A DNA stretch of 64,000 nt. Source: Datura wrightii (Eukaryota > Streptophyta > Magnoliopsida > Solanales > Solanaceae). The translations under genes and the position numbers were made by a program. The notes beneath the pieces were generated by a model that was not told the DNA's origin, made no database searches, and worked only from the letters and a program-made list of their open reading frames with translations. This document shows positions 12,421 to 24,837 of this stretch, piece after piece (the first letter of the stretch is position 1; every line of letters begins with the position of its first letter). The DNA is taken from assembly GCA_035772735.1 (NCBI GenBank), contig JASDFA010000010.1, forward strand, positions 37,139,501 to 37,203,500, given 5' to 3'.

Positions 12421-13568
12421 CCTGATGCTCATATCTCAATATTTAGCGGCGATTCCAAGCTTTATCTACCTGCTATCGCCTAGGTGTGGTTCTGTTTTGC
12501 TGTAGAGCTAAATGCTCATGTCTTGTCCTTACTTTTGTAGGCTGAAATCCTGGTTTCATGCCCCACGTATCGTATGGGAAAAGGTACTACTGGCCAGGTT
12601 TACTAACCTACACCATCTTGACCCGCACTCGGGCCGGTTCCCACTGTATGAACTTTCTGTCCTCTAACATAACGAACTAGAGGCCATAGCCATTACTTTC
12701 CAGGTACTCACTACTGCCATCAACATACTGCGGTAGGATTAGCCTATTTCCAAATTGAGCTTTACTATTACTGGGAGTCTTATTGTTTATAGACCCTCAC
12801 ACATACTTGGCTGCTCCTAGAAACTTTACCTGCTATCCTAATTTTTCTATTAGGAAGGCCTAGGTGGCTGATTTAAGTACTAGGGGTCTTGACCACTTCT
12901 ATATTACCCCCGTAAAAAATAGGTCTATCCCCCTTTTACCATTTACTCTTACAACATAGAGTCAATACCTACGCTCTCTTCTATACTAAGGAAAGTGGGA
13001 CTAAGATATGAAGCTCAACAATCTCTACAGGTTGGAGGTAAATTCTCACAATTTCATGACCTTCTGCACCTTTCAGGTAATCCAGCATTAACTGTTACCC
13101 TTGTCTAATACTGAGTAGCTACTAAGTAACACAACATATATACCACACTCCTGATATCCCGATCCGAGGGTATAGGAAGAATTGGGAGTGGTTCTAGCAT
13201 GTTTGTTACCCTATGAGGTTCCTAGCGCCCAGGAGAATGCTGGGGAGATCGAGAAGATATTTCCCTTTCACACTTAGGCTGGGCTGTCCCCAATTGTGGC
13301 ACCCAACTGGTACCCTCTCCTGCTGCTATATCTAACTCACCTCTAGTTGTGGTCTGTCTCATATCAAACATCATTCTAGATAGATATAATAGTATAAGCT
13401 TACGGACTCAACCCTATATAACTCAGCTCTATAGCACAATCTTGAGAAAAAGGAGGGTAACCAAACTATCATGCCTCTTAGCTCCCTGCTTATAAAATAT
13501 GGTGCACAACACATTTATAAGCAAGACTCTACTAGATATGACTTGCAGACTCCCTAGGATACAATGTT
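12421..13568 (-). mobile_element. G3 interior, 5' part, not resolved
   Basis: This lies between the primer site and the RNase H remnant, where gag, protease and RT should be. I could not identify a CCHC knuckle, a protease triad or an RT motif in any frame. It is 1.15 kb, far too short to hold all three, so an internal deletion is likely. Nothing else (host gene or RNA) is visible. Confidence 0.45.
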
Positions 13569-13580
13569 GCTTTGATACTA
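13569..13580 (-). other. Primer binding site of G3 (tRNA-Met type)
   Basis: The minus strand reads TAGTATCAAAGC four bases from the 5' LTR end. It matches TGGTATCAGAGC at 10 of 12 positions, which fixes the element's orientation as minus. Confidence 0.7.
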
Positions 13581-13584
13581 AGTT

Positions 13585-15040
13585 TTTCACGCCCCACCTT
13601 GGGAGGTGTAACTGGCACATAATGCCATAGTGGACTCTGCTGACCTGGCTAAACACATACACTTCTGGTGCATGCCAGCAGCACATAGCAAGAAAACAAC
13701 TGGCTATATCTTGGCTATAAATATATCCTCAAGCCGACAAGGCCACAATATAAACCTGCGCAAAAAATAGATAACCCAATAGGTGCAATAACAAAATCAT
13801 CATATGCGGGCCGAAAAGACGATCATGCTGTCTAACAGGTATCATAACTAGGCCCTACACGGCCAATACTCAAATCACAACACATATAGGCCCCACACAG
13901 CTAACAACACACCACTAACCATAAACTATAGTCTGCAAGCCTCTAAGAGTGAAATATTGGTTGGGACAGGGCCCCTGCCTACCCAAAACAATAAAATAAA
14001 AGACAGGCAAACCTCCAACATCTAGCAACACCAAAGGAAAGGAGCTTACCAATTTACTGACTCTGTAAAGAGGCTAAGGAGGTCCCAAAACCTGTCTGTC
14101 TAAAACTGTAGGCAAGTATGAATAGCCCCATGCATGGCGTCAGTGTAATATGTACCTAATATGTAAGGCAGTAATAATAATTGAATAGAAGTTGATAAAG
14201 AACTGAAAGTAATTAGCTAAAAGGGCAGAAGTTAACTTGAATGTTTTCATAACCATAGCCTGAATCTAGTATACCATTATACAAACACAAGCTTAAGCTG
14301 TGTGATTATACATTCATAAACTATATCTAGCAAGCAAGTATACAAACAAGAACCTCACCTGGCTCCCATAAGCCTAGAATGTGCAAGCAACACAGAGATA
14401 ACCTAGTTGGGCCCTTATAAGCCTTGACAAGAATAGTTCCATCTAATATACCCCTAACCAGGTCATTATGGTACTCCAAGTAACTATAACCAAACCAAAT
14501 TTGACCTCCAGTACTGCAACTAAGCCCTTGGGCTTATGTAACTGTATCTGAGCCCTCTGGGCTCCTGTAACTGCACCCTAGGCCTGTATGGCTTCATTGA
14601 GGGTCAATAGTGTCTTTATGGAGTAAAGGAAGTCCATACGTGAATGGATTTCAAAACGTCCTTGTAGGCCTTAATATAGTTCTTTAGACATCATATAGCT
14701 CCTCTGAGCAATCGATAGCCCATAGGCAATTATACAATTAACACTCCTGAGGCCGTTTAATGGGAGACAAACTAAGGAGGGTCAATCCTTACATGGGTAC
14801 TCTTCTATAGCCTCAATCTAGTCACTCAATAGGCATACCTAGCCCCTTAGGCCTAACAAAACCTCTACTTGCACCTAAAACAGTCTATATAGCTGCCAAC
14901 AGGCACACCTCATGTTCCTACACCTAACCAGGGGATCATGGCAATGATTACAATCTCAGTCAGCTTAGACAGAATAGGGAGAAGGGGGGGTGACCTAAGC
15001 AATAGTCTGAAGGTCTTACTAAGACAATGGTAGCTAATAA
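13585..15040 (-). repeat. G3 5' LTR, piece 1
   Basis: From TTTCACGCCCCACC (13585, a changed TGTCA end) this follows the 3' LTR from 7484 to about 8970 in order, including the GAGCCC subrepeats. Homology stops at 15040 after 'gacaatggtagc'. The next bases of the LTR are found at 44803. A degraded chromovirus block separates them. Confidence 0.85.
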
Positions 15041-16262
15041 ATGTTCATGTATGATGAGATATTATTTATGAAAAGCATGTTGTTAAGTTACCCATGTTTA
15101 TAATATTGTTTTCAAGGGAATTGAGTATTTTCAAGCATGTTAAAGTATTAGGCAATGCCCACATGTTCAAGTATGATTTATGATTTATGATATGGATTTC
15201 ATGATTGATCAATTTATGACGTTGGCCTATTCATTGGCCCTTGATTCATGGATAAACATGTATTTAAATGGGGGTCAACGATGTTACTGTTTATTTGGCC
15301 ATGAATCTCATGAGTGATGTTTATGATTTACATATGAGCCTAATGTGCATGTTTTTGGGAGCAGTGTCTAGCACCGAGTAGCCCGGCATTTAAAGGACTA
15401 CTCTAGTGTCTCATAACTACGTGCCACTGTGGGTTCATATTGATACATTACAATGTTAATGGATCCCCTCCTTCATAATATCACATACTGCACGTCGCTT
15501 GCCTGGCAAGCCTAGGACGACTCTTCCCACTTGAGAGAGATAGTTGGTGCATCATGTAAGGCTCTACCATGATGGTGTCGATTATGACAAGTCCTCCCAT
15601 TGTTCCTCATGATTTATGCATGGTTCTATTCATATTCTTCTAGCTTAAGTCACGTTTAATGAAGCTTTTCTCCTATTATTATGATTATGACTGATTTACG
15701 AACACTTTGAAAATCTTGAATCTTATGTTACATTATGATATTTATGTTATGAGCAGGTTGTCCTACTTTTATGAACTTTTATGTATTTTAAATGTCCATT
15801 TTACTTACTTGCATACTTGGTACATTCCATGCAGTGACAGCATACTTTATGCTGTATCATTTCATGATACAGGCTCCGACCTTTAGACCCAGCAACATCA
15901 TTAGCTCGTTCCCAGAGTTAGCATCCAGTTCATTAGTGAGTCCTCATCTTCTAAGGACTAGTTGATATCAGTTATCCTTTATGTTCAGTTTTCCAAACAT
16001 GTCAGGTTAGTTGGGGGTGTTGTCCCATCAACCCATTAGATATGTTAGAGGCTTTTAGACTATGTGTAGTATTCAGTTGTCATGTATGAAGTGCGTTTCA
16101 TTTTTTTATGTTATGTCCTAATTATGCTTTTTCTATGTTATTATGTTGAGTATTTCGCTTATTTGATTGAGTTAGATGTATGCTCATGCCATGGGTCGAC
16201 ATGGAGTCTCTCGGGACTCCTTGTCCCATGTTGCAATCCGAGTCTACATTCGGGTCGTGACA
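15041..16262 (+). repeat. Element A, 5' LTR truncated on the left
   Basis: Matches the last 1,218 bp of A's 3' LTR (from about 22411) and ends ATTCGGGTCGTGACA at 16262. The first ~1.1 kb (U3) is missing at the junction with G3. It includes the 'gcagtgtctagcaccgagtagcc' region at about 15360 shared by H and D. Confidence 0.85.
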
Positions 16263-16467
16263 AACTTGGGCAGAGCCACAGGTTTGAAGTGTCGTAAGGT
16301 GTTTGAAAGACGCATTAAGTAGAGCCTTTTTCATGGGTGAAGCGTGCCGCACTTATGACGAAGAGGCTACGAGACGTGTAGGAAATGTCCCCTTCTTTCA
16401 TAATCTATGTCGTGCGATGAAATGTCTCCCTACCCTTCTAACTTGTGCTATTCGCGATTGCGGACTC

Positions 16468-17560
16468 ATGGCTCCCTATAGAGCTAACGGTAGAAGGAAT
16501 GGGAATGGAAACAGCCATAAGGATGGAAAAGAGTTGGGAACCAACAAGCCCCACCAGTCCAGGAGCACCATGCACTGTAGCCGGTTGCCCATGTTGAATT
16601 CCGAGCAGCCACTCAAATGCTAGTGCAGGCATAGACCGCTCAGGTCAACCAGCAGGCAGTGGCGCATGTCCCGCAAAATAGAAATGCGGCGGCAGCATGG
16701 GTCAGAGATTTCTTAAGGATGAACCTACCAGAGTTCCTTGGGTCAAAAGTAGATACGGACCAGTATGAGTTCATTGATGAGATTCTGAAGATCACTCAGA
16801 TAATGGGGATGACTGGGGAGGCGTGTGCTAATTTGGCCTCATATCAGTTGAAGGGGGTCGCGCACATCTAGTTTAAGCAATGGAAGGATAGTAGGGCCGT
16901 GGAGTAGGTCCTATTGGTTGGGAGGAACTTCACGTCACTTTTTTAGATTCTTCCCTCGAGAATTGAGGGAGATTAAAGCAGTAGAGTTCATGAATCTGAA
17001 GTAAGGGAAGATGACGGTTCAGGAGTATGCTTTGGAGTTCACCCGTTTGTCTAGATACACCCCAGAGTTAGAGGCTGACCAAAGGGCTCGGGTGAGCAGG
17101 TTCATACATGGAGTAGCGGACTATTTGGATAACGATTGTAGGATTGCCATGCTTCATCGGGATATTGAATTTCCTCGGATAGTGTTGCATGCCCAACAGA
17201 TGGAGGCGGTGCATCTGAGAGAGAGAGGAAAAAAGGGCCCGGACAAACAACTATGGGTTCACTTAGTAGAGATCCAGCACAGGTCACCGCCCTCAGATTC
17301 AGCAAAGATCACTAGCTCCAGCACCATCATCAGTTAGTGTTCCTTCCAGACTGAAGGGTGATCAGAGGAGCAGGGCCTCAGGTTCGAGGGACTTGAGGGG
17401 TATGCAGGTAGAGCGCACATTTCTAGCCTACTGGAAGTGTGGCAAGAGTCATGTCGGGGAGTGTTTTCTTGGCTCAAATATCTATTATTGGTGCGGTAGA
17501 TTCGGCCACATGCGCCGAGTGTGTCCATTGGCTAAGCAGGGTGATGATAGGGACCGTACT
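16468..17560 (+). pseudogene. gag: Degenerate gag of element A
   Basis: Starts at ATG 16468 (MAPYRANGRRNG, arginine/asparagine-rich N-terminus). An open extension upstream to 16303 exists in H, A and C and may be leader. The frame breaks near 16623. The capsid core follows from 16659 (WVRDFLRMNLPEFLG, YQLKGVAHI) to a TAG at 16869-16871, then in a third frame from 17011 (MTVQEYALEFTRLSRY, SRFIHGVADYL). The zinc knuckle near 17484-17525 reads YYWCGRFGHMRRVC, so the first cysteine of CX2CX4HX4C has become tyrosine. Non-functional. Confidence 0.85.
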
Positions 17561-17691
17561 TAAACTACCAAGTTAGCAGCATCTCCAGCCACTTAGCTCC
17601 ACAGGGGGCATCCACTAGTGGGGGTGGCAGGTAGCGCCAAAGTAGATTCTATGCCCTTGCCTCGCGTCAAGAATAAGAGACTTCACCGGAT

Positions 17692-19044
17692 ATGGTTACT
17701 GGTATGTTACGAGTGTTTCATCTTGATGCTTATGCTTTGTTAGATCTAGGGGCTACCTTGTCTTTTGTGACACCTTATATTGCTAGTAGCTTTGGAGTTA
17801 GTCCCGAAATTCTATCAGAACCATTCTCAGTCTCTACTCTCGTTGGGGATTTAGTTGTAGCTAGGTGGGTGTGTAGAAGTTGCCTGGTCACAGTATTGTA
17901 TAAAGTCACCTCCGCAGACCTAGTAGAGTTATCCATGACCGACTTTGATATTATTCCCAGCATGGATTGATTGTATGCATGTTATGCTTCTGTTATCCAC
18001 TTTTCGGCTGAGTCAGTTTTAGAGTTGAAGGGTAGTTCAGTCGTGCCTGTAGGTCATTTTATTTCCTACCTTAAGGCCAGAAAGATGATCTCCAAAGATT
18101 GTGTGTACCATCTAGTTAGGGTTAAGAATGTGTTGTCCGAGACCCTAACTATCCAGTCAGTCCTAGTAGTATGTGAGTATCCAGAAGTCTTCTCAGATGA
18201 TCTACCAGGAATCCCTCCCGTGCAGGAGAGTGATTTTGGTATTGACCTTCTTCCCGATACGCAGCCTATATCTATTCCTCCTTACAGAATGGCTCCAGCT
18301 GAGCTAGAAGATTTGAAAAAATAGTTGAAGGATCTTTTGGATAAGGGTTTCATTAGACCGAGCAAATCCCCATGGAGTGCACTAGTTCTCTTTGTCCGAA
18401 AGAAAGATGGCTCTCTTTGTATGTGTATTGATTATCATAAATTGAACAAGGTCACTATTAAGAACAGGTACCCTCTACATACAATTGATGATTTGTTTGA
18501 CCAGTTTCAGGGTGCCTAGTGCTTTTCAAAGATAGATCTCAGGTCCGGGTACCATCAGCTCAGGGTGCAGGAGGGTGACATCCCTAAGATAGCCTTCAGG
18601 ACGCGGTATGATCATTATGAGTTTGTAGTTATGTCTTTTGGACTAAAAAATGCTCCTGCAGCTTTTATGGACATGATGAACAGGGTGTTCAAGCCATATT
18701 TGGATATATTCATGATTGTGTTTATTGATGACATCCTGATATACTCTCGGAGCGAGGAGGAGCATGCCGCTTATTTGAGGGTGGTGCTACAGACTCTCAA
18801 GGATCTCCAATTATATGCTAAATTTAGCAAGTGCGAATTTTGGTTGAACTCAGTGGCATTTTTTGGCCATGTGGTGTCAAGTAAGGGCATAAAGGTGGAC
18901 TCCCAGAAAATAGAAGTGGTGAAGAATTGGCCTAGACCGGAGATTCCTTCAGATATCAAGAGCTTTTTAGGATTAACTGGCTACTATCGGAGGTTTTTTA
19001 AGGGCTTTTCATCTATTTCAGTGCCATTGACCAAAAGAAAGTGA
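17692..19044 (+). pseudogene. pol: Protease and reverse transcriptase of A, with three nonsense codons
   Basis: One reading frame runs the whole length, broken only by TGA at 17968-17970, TAG at 18322-18324 and TAG at 18517-18519. The protease (about residues 1-90) keeps LLDLGATLSF, with the catalytic Asp and the G-A that follow it. RT has PPYRMAPAELEDL, FVRKKDGSLCMCIDY, YHQLRV, FVVMSFGLKNAPAAF, the catalytic FIDDILIYS (about 18721-18747), the FAKCEF-like YAKFSKCEFW and FLGLTGYYRRF. The stops fit TGG-to-TGA and CAG- or AAG-to-TAG changes. A frameshift near 19035 leads into RNase H. It is the best preserved RT in the window. Confidence 0.9.
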
Positions 19045-19553
19045 AATTCCAATGGTCGGAGGCTTGTGAGAGAAGCTTTCAGGAATTGAAGACTCGACTT
19101 ACCTCAGCACCGGTGTTAACTTTACCGAATGGTACTGATGGGTTTGTGGTGTATTGTGATGATTCGAGAATCGGACTTGGGTTTGTATTGATGCAGCACG
19201 ACAGAGTTATAGCATATGCCTCCAGACAGCTGAAAGTTCATAAGAAGAACTACCCGACCCATGATCTTGAATTGACAGTGGCGGTATTCGCCTTGAAGAT
19301 ATGGAGACATTATTTGTATGGGGTCCATGTAGATGTGTTTACGGATCATAAGAGTCTACAATATGTGTTTACCCAGAAGGATCTCAATCTTCGGCAAAGG
19401 AGGTGGTTGGAGCTACTTAAAGATTATGACATGAGTGTCCTTTACCATTCGGGAAAGCCTAATGTAGTAGTAGTTGCACTTATTAGATTCTCTATGCAGA
19501 GTGTGTCCCATGTGGATGAGGGAAGAAAGGACCTGGTGAAGGATGTGCATTGA
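19041..19553 (+). pseudogene. pol: RNase H domain of A
   Basis: Open frame of 170 codons continuing RT in a shifted frame. It shows the plant gypsy RNase H landmarks: FQELKTRLTSAPVLTLP, VVYCDDSRIGLGFVLMQ (the catalytic Asp context is usually DAS, here DDS), IAYASRQLK, YPTHDLELTVAVFALKIWRHYLYG, the FTDHKSLQY motif and LRQRRWLELLKDYD. It ends at a TGA after LVKDVH, where sister copies read on into the integrase linker. Confidence 0.85.
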
Positions 19554-19639
19554 CTTACAAGGTTGGAAGTTCGGTTGGTTGACTCTACTGATGGTGGTGT
19601 TATTGTTCAGAACGGACCAGAATCGTCCTTGGTGATGAT

Positions 19640-21057
19640 GTAAAAGCTATACAAGATGAGGACCCTATATTGGTAAAGTTAAAAGAAACCGTTCAGAATC
19701 AGAAGGTAGAGGTCTTCTCCAGAGGGGGAGATGGTGTGCTTCGATACTAGGGTCGCTTATGTGTACTGGATATTGATGATTTGAGGAATCAGATGTTGCA
19801 TGAGGCTCACGATTCAAGATATTCAATCTATCCAGGTGCCACTAACATGTATCGTGACCTAGGGAAGTCTATTGGTGGAATGGCATGAAGAAGCACATAG
19901 CTGAATTTTTGGCTAAGTGTCCAAACTCTCAGCAGGTGAAGGTTGAGCACCAAAGACCCGGAGGTGTACTCCAAGATATTAGCATTTCTACTTGGAAGTG
20001 GGAAGAAATCAATATGGACTTCATAACCGGTTTGCCTCACTTTCGTCGGCAATATGACTCCATTTGGGTTGTTTTAGACAAGTTGACCAAAGCCACTCAT
20101 TGTCTACTAGTCAAAACTACTAATTCCGCAGAGGATTATGCCAAACTATACATCCGAGAGCTAGTTCAGTTGCATTGAGTGCCCTTGTCCATCATATCAG
20201 ATGGAGGTACCCAATTTACCTCTCAGTTTTGGAGGTCATTTCAAAAAGGACTTGGTACTCAGGTTAAGCTCAGCATAGTATTTCACCTGCAAACGGATGG
20301 TCAAGCGAAGAGGACAATTTATACTCTCGAAGACATGTAGAGACCATGTGTGATTTACTTCAAGGGTAGTTGGGATGACCATTTGCCTCTTATTGAGTTT
20401 TCATACAATAAAAACTACCATTCCAGTATTCAGATGGCTCCGTTTAAGGCTCTCTATGGGCAGAGATGTAGATCACCTATTGGATAGTTTGAAGTTGGTG
20501 AAGCTGCAATGATAGGACCAGATTCAGTCCATGAGGCTACGGAGAAGGTTCAACTCATACGGGATAGGTTGAAACAGTTCAATGTCACCAAAGGTCCTAT
20601 GCCGATATGAAAAGGAGAGAATTAGAGTTCGAAGTGGATGATTGGGTGTCTCTAAAGGTGTCTCCTATGAAGGGAGTTATGAGGTTTGGAAAAAAAGGAA
20701 AACTCAGTCCTTGTTATGTTGGCGCCTATCAGATTTTAAGGCGGGTTGGTTAGGTGGCATATGAATTTGAGTTGCCCTCCGAATTAGATTCTGTTCATTT
20801 TTTTTTCATGTTTTGCTGAAGAAGTGCTTGAGTGATCTATCTCTAGTTTTCCTGGTGGACAGTGTCGGTGTGAAAGACATCCTTAGTTATGAGGAGGTTC
20901 TGGTGGAAATACTTGATCTTCAGGTTCGAAGGCTAAGAAACAAGTAAGTAGCTTCAGTCAAGGTTTTGTGGAGGAATCAGCATGTTGAAGGAGCTACGTG
21001 GGAAGCTGAACCAGACATAATGGGTAGATACCCACATTTATTCTCTACCGTCTAGTC
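19640..21057 (+). pseudogene. pol: Integrase of A with loss of the catalytic glutamate
   Basis: The zinc-finger part (about 19800-19930) is frameshifted and its CPNC reads CPNS. The core keeps INMDFITGLP (first Asp) and IISDGGTQF (second Asp). The third acidic residue, in the DGQAE-RT context, is lysine (DGQAKRT, about 20296), so catalysis would be lost even if the stops (20178, 20338, 20488 and others) were ignored. The C-terminal part (20640-21050) has SPMKGVMRF, the GAYQILRRVG sheet, and ends in a short aromatic segment with ATWEAEPDIMGRYPHLF. That segment is the trace of a chromodomain and the basis for calling the group chromovirus-like. Confidence 0.8.
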
Positions 21058-21269
21058 CCAGCTTGAGGTATCAGTTGTTGCCCTAGAACTCTATACAGTT
21101 TCATGTTTGGTTCATGTGTCTTTCATGTATATGGATGTGTATATGATTTACGAGTTTAGTTTAGTCATGTAGTTTGTATGGGGGTTAATCATTCTGTCAG
21201 TTTTAAGCTTATATGATCAGTATTTGAGCATGATGATTGCATTTCTCTGTTTTTTATATTTTTTCCAAC

Positions 21270-21302
21270 ATTCGAGGATGAATATTCCCAAGAGGGAGAT
21301 AT
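21270..21302 (+). other. Element A hairpin and polypurine tract
   Basis: ATTCG-AGGA-TGAAT (21270-21283) pairs as a 5-bp stem, and CCAAGAGGGAGATAT leads straight into the 3' LTR at 21303. Compared with Z', the outer pair of the stem is A-T instead of G-C. Confidence 0.75.
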
Positions 21303-23628
21303 TGTAATACCCCGGAAGTGCCTAAGACGAGACTCGAATCTAAAAGTGGAAAGTTGGCAGAAATTTGGAAAATTTATCATAGAACGGGTCATGCAATGGA
21401 TCATTGGTTTCACCAACAATCCATAGGAGGTGTCTGTGGTGAGGTACAACAGGTTCGAAGTTGGGAGTAATGAGTCAAGGAACGACCCGTGGTTTGATGT
21501 CACTAGTCATTGTTTGTGGTCTTAGTGAGACTGGTCCTTAGTCTAGGAGGAAGCAACGGGTCATAGGACGACTCTTCGTGAGTAACAATGGATCATGGTA
21601 CGTAACCATGGGAAGGAGTAGGAAAATCTCTAGTTGAGGTGACGAATGGAAACCATGACTCGTTGGAAGGAGGCATGAGTCGTAGTGTAGCTCGTGGGAA
21701 AGCCCAGGTGCAGGTTGTCAGGGGGAAATAACGGGAGGATTCAACAGATCATCATCTGATGTAACGAATCATCTTGTCGAGTCGTGGGATTAGAATCTAA
21801 GAAGTTGATAATTGGAAGGAGATGAAACGAATGGATACCACGAGTCATGGTATCAAGGCAAGACCGATAGGATTGGTCGTTGTCACTGCCAGTGCAGAAT
21901 TTTTAGGAAATTCATTAAGGGTATTTTCGTCATTCCTAAGTCCTAGGGTCCTAAATTACGTCGTTTAAGGCTCGAAATGTAGTGTTTTATGAGGGGAAAA
22001 TCTATCCTAGGCTCATTCACATCCATGCTCGCATATTGAAGGGGTTTAGGAGGTGATCAAGTTAGATTTCTTTAAGTTATCCTCCAATCTTTCATTAGGC
22101 TTTCAAGGAGTGGTAAAATCATATCTTCCCCAGGTATGTAGGGTTATGAATGGGTGAATCCATTCATACCCATGACAATCTCTCTCTAAATCGTGTAAAT
22201 TCCTATGTTGATTCTATGAGGTTTTAACCCAATGCATAAAGGTCCTAATTCTCGACATGGGTATGATGTAAATTAATTTTTATTATTGAATTATGAATCA
22301 TGGGCAAGTTTTACATTGTTTTTTATAAAAAAAAATCATATTTCAAGCTTTCTAAATTTAAATGCCCATTTATGAGAAGTTTATGAAAGTTGAGATTTAT
22401 GATGAATATTCATGTGTGATGAGATATTATTGATAAAAAGCATGTTTTCAAGTTACCCATGTTTAATATCATATTTTCAAGGGAATTGAGTATTTTCAAG
22501 AATGTTAAAATATTGGGAAATGGCCACATGTTCAAGTATGAATTGTGTTTTATGATATGGATTTCATGATTGATCGATTTATGACGTTGGCCGATTCATG
22601 GGCCCTTAATTCATGGCTAAACATGTATTTAAATGGGGTCAATGATGTTAATGTTTATTTGGACATGAATCTCATGAATGATGTTTATGATTTACATATG
22701 AGCCTAATGTGCATGTTTTTGGGAGCAGTGTCTATCACCGAGTAGCCCGGTGTTCAAAGGACTACGCCGGTGTCTCATAACTACGTGCCACCGTAGGTTC
22801 ATATTGATACAGTATAATCTTTGTCGATCCCCTCTTTCGTAATATCACATACTGCACATCCCTTGCCTGGCAAGCCTAGGATGACTTTGCTCACTTGAAT
22901 GAGATAGTTAGGGCATCATGTAAGGCTCTACCATGATGGTGTCGGTTATGACGAGTCCTCCCATTGTTCGTCATGATTTATGAATGGTTATGTTCATATT
23001 TTTCTGGCTGAAGTCATGTTTAGTGAAGCTTTTCTCCTATTATTATGATTATGACTGATTTACAAACGCTTTGAAAACCTTGAGCCTTATGTTATGTTAT
23101 GATATTTATGTTATGAGCATGTTGTCCTAATATTATGAAATTTTATGTATTTTAAATGTCCATTTTACTTATCTTGCATACTTGGTACATTCTACGTACT
23201 TACCGCATACTTTATGTTGTATCATCTCACGATACAGGCTCTGACCTTCAAACCCAGCACCGTCATTAGCTCGTTCCCGGAGTTAGCATCCAGTTCATTG
23301 GTGAGTCCTCATCTTCCGAGGACCAATTGATATCAGTTATCCTTTATGTTCAATTTTCTATACTTTTCGGGTTAGTTGGGAATGTTGTCCCATCAACCCA
23401 TCAGATATATTAGAGGCTTTCAGACTATGTGTAGTATTCAGCTGTCATGTACGAAGTGCATTTCATTTTTTCTATGTTACATCATGATTATGCCTCCGCT
23501 ATGTTATTATGTTGAGTATTCCGCTTATTTGATTGAGTTAGATGTATGCTCATGCCATGGGTCGACTTGGAGTCTGTCGGGGCTCCTTGTCCCATGTTGC
23601 AATCCAGGTCTACATTCGGGTCATGATA
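21303..23628 (+). repeat. Element A 3' LTR (complete, 2.3 kb)
   Basis: Starts TGTAATACCCCGGAAG directly after the purine tract and ends ATTCGGGTCATGATA (normally GGTCGTGACA). U3 (21380-21880) carries repeated GACCCGTGG/GACTCGTTGG words. The middle is AT-rich with 'catgat' runs. The last third matches 15041-16262. It is the length reference (2,326 bp) for the other chromovirus LTRs here. Confidence 0.9.
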
Positions 23629-24837
23629 GGACTTGTCTTAAGCGACACCATCATGATAGAGCTTACATGATGCACCACTATTTCGCCAAGTGGTCAGGAA
23701 CGACCCCGGCTTGCCCAGGCAAGGGGACGTGCAGTAAGGTGATATCAGGGATCCAATAATGAATATATATACTTATAGTGGCACATAGTTCTAAGACCAC
23801 GGAATTTACCTGAACGCTAGGTCTACTTTGTGCTAGACACTACTTTCAAAAACATGTACGTAAGGGATCGTATAGTAATAGTCAAAACATTCATGAAGTT
23901 CATGGACAAATAAATAAAAACATAATGGATCCCACTTGGAATACATGATTAGCCATGAATAAGGGCCCATGAGTTGGCCAAGAGTCATAAATCCATAAAT
24001 CATGAAAACCATGCATACTTGTAAAAATTTATATACTTGATATTCATAAATCTATGAGAGTACTTGAAGAGAAATCATAACATGAATCATAAATCATAAT
24101 TTAGACTTAGTAAGATCAAAATCATAATAGAATCATAACTTGACCTTGTATGAAACTTACATAATTGGGCATTATCAAAATTAAATTTTAAAACTATAAA
24201 TTAATAATCAAAATGGATATGAAATCTGCCCATAGATCTTAAAACATGATTTGGTACATGAAGGGAATTGATGCATAGATAGACCATAGAGAATTTCACA
24301 AAAATTGAAATACACCCCAATATATCATGAAATTGAATCTAGAATTGAAATCCATGGAATTGAGAAGAATTTTAAGCATGAGAGTGAAAGGAACTCTCAT
24401 TCATAGCCTTACATACCTGGGTAAATCTTATTTATATTTCCTCTTGAAAGCCCAAAGAAAATTGGAGAGAAATTGGGGAAATTCTTCAAGCTTGATCTCC
24501 AAGTTAGAATTCTAATTTGAATGCATGGAATGGTAAGACTTATGATAGGTTTAACACTCTTAAAACCCTTCAAACTGAGTCTAAAACGACGTAGCTTAGG
24601 ACCTTAGAGCTTAGGAATTATGAAAATACCCTTAATAAAAAGTCTGGAAATTCTGCACTGCCAGTGACAACGATTGACACGACGGGTCATCCTTCGATAC
24701 CATGTCTCATGGTATCCATCCGTTACTTCCTCCATAAATTCTTAACTTCTCAGGTCTTGATACCACCACTTGACAGAACGGGTCGTTAAACCAAGCAACG
24801 ATCCATTGCTACATCCCGTTGCTGCCTCTGATGGAAC
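23629..24837 (-). repeat. Element B, 3' LTR fragment (chromovirus-like)
   Basis: Minus-strand LTR sequence matching D (from about 33530) and E (42388-44400). Both ends are missing. On the left it abuts the end of A's LTR. On the right, at 24837 within U3, it is fused to integrase coding sequence. The LTR start, the purine tract and the integrase C-terminus are therefore deleted. Confidence 0.75.

Larger units (their letters stand above)
16263..21302 (+). mobile_element. Element A interior (chromovirus-like Ty3/gypsy), 5.0 kb
   Basis: Gag, protease, RT, RNase H and integrase occur in the Ty3/gypsy order between two directly repeated LTRs. This is the most complete autonomous-type copy in the window. 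The primer site after the LTR is degenerate (ttgggcagagccacaggttt against the tRNA-Met type). It ends with a hairpin and a purine tract at 21270-21302. Confidence 0.85.

Noticed and set aside
12421..13568. Possible host gene or non-coding RNA in the unassigned part of G3
   Set aside because: No exon-like frames or RNA motifs. The position between primer site and RNase H makes decayed element sequence the simpler reading.
16263..21302. Endogenous pararetrovirus or other integrated plant virus
   Set aside because: Domain order, flanking LTRs, tRNA-Met primer region and polypurine tract are those of Ty3/gypsy. No coat or movement protein was seen.
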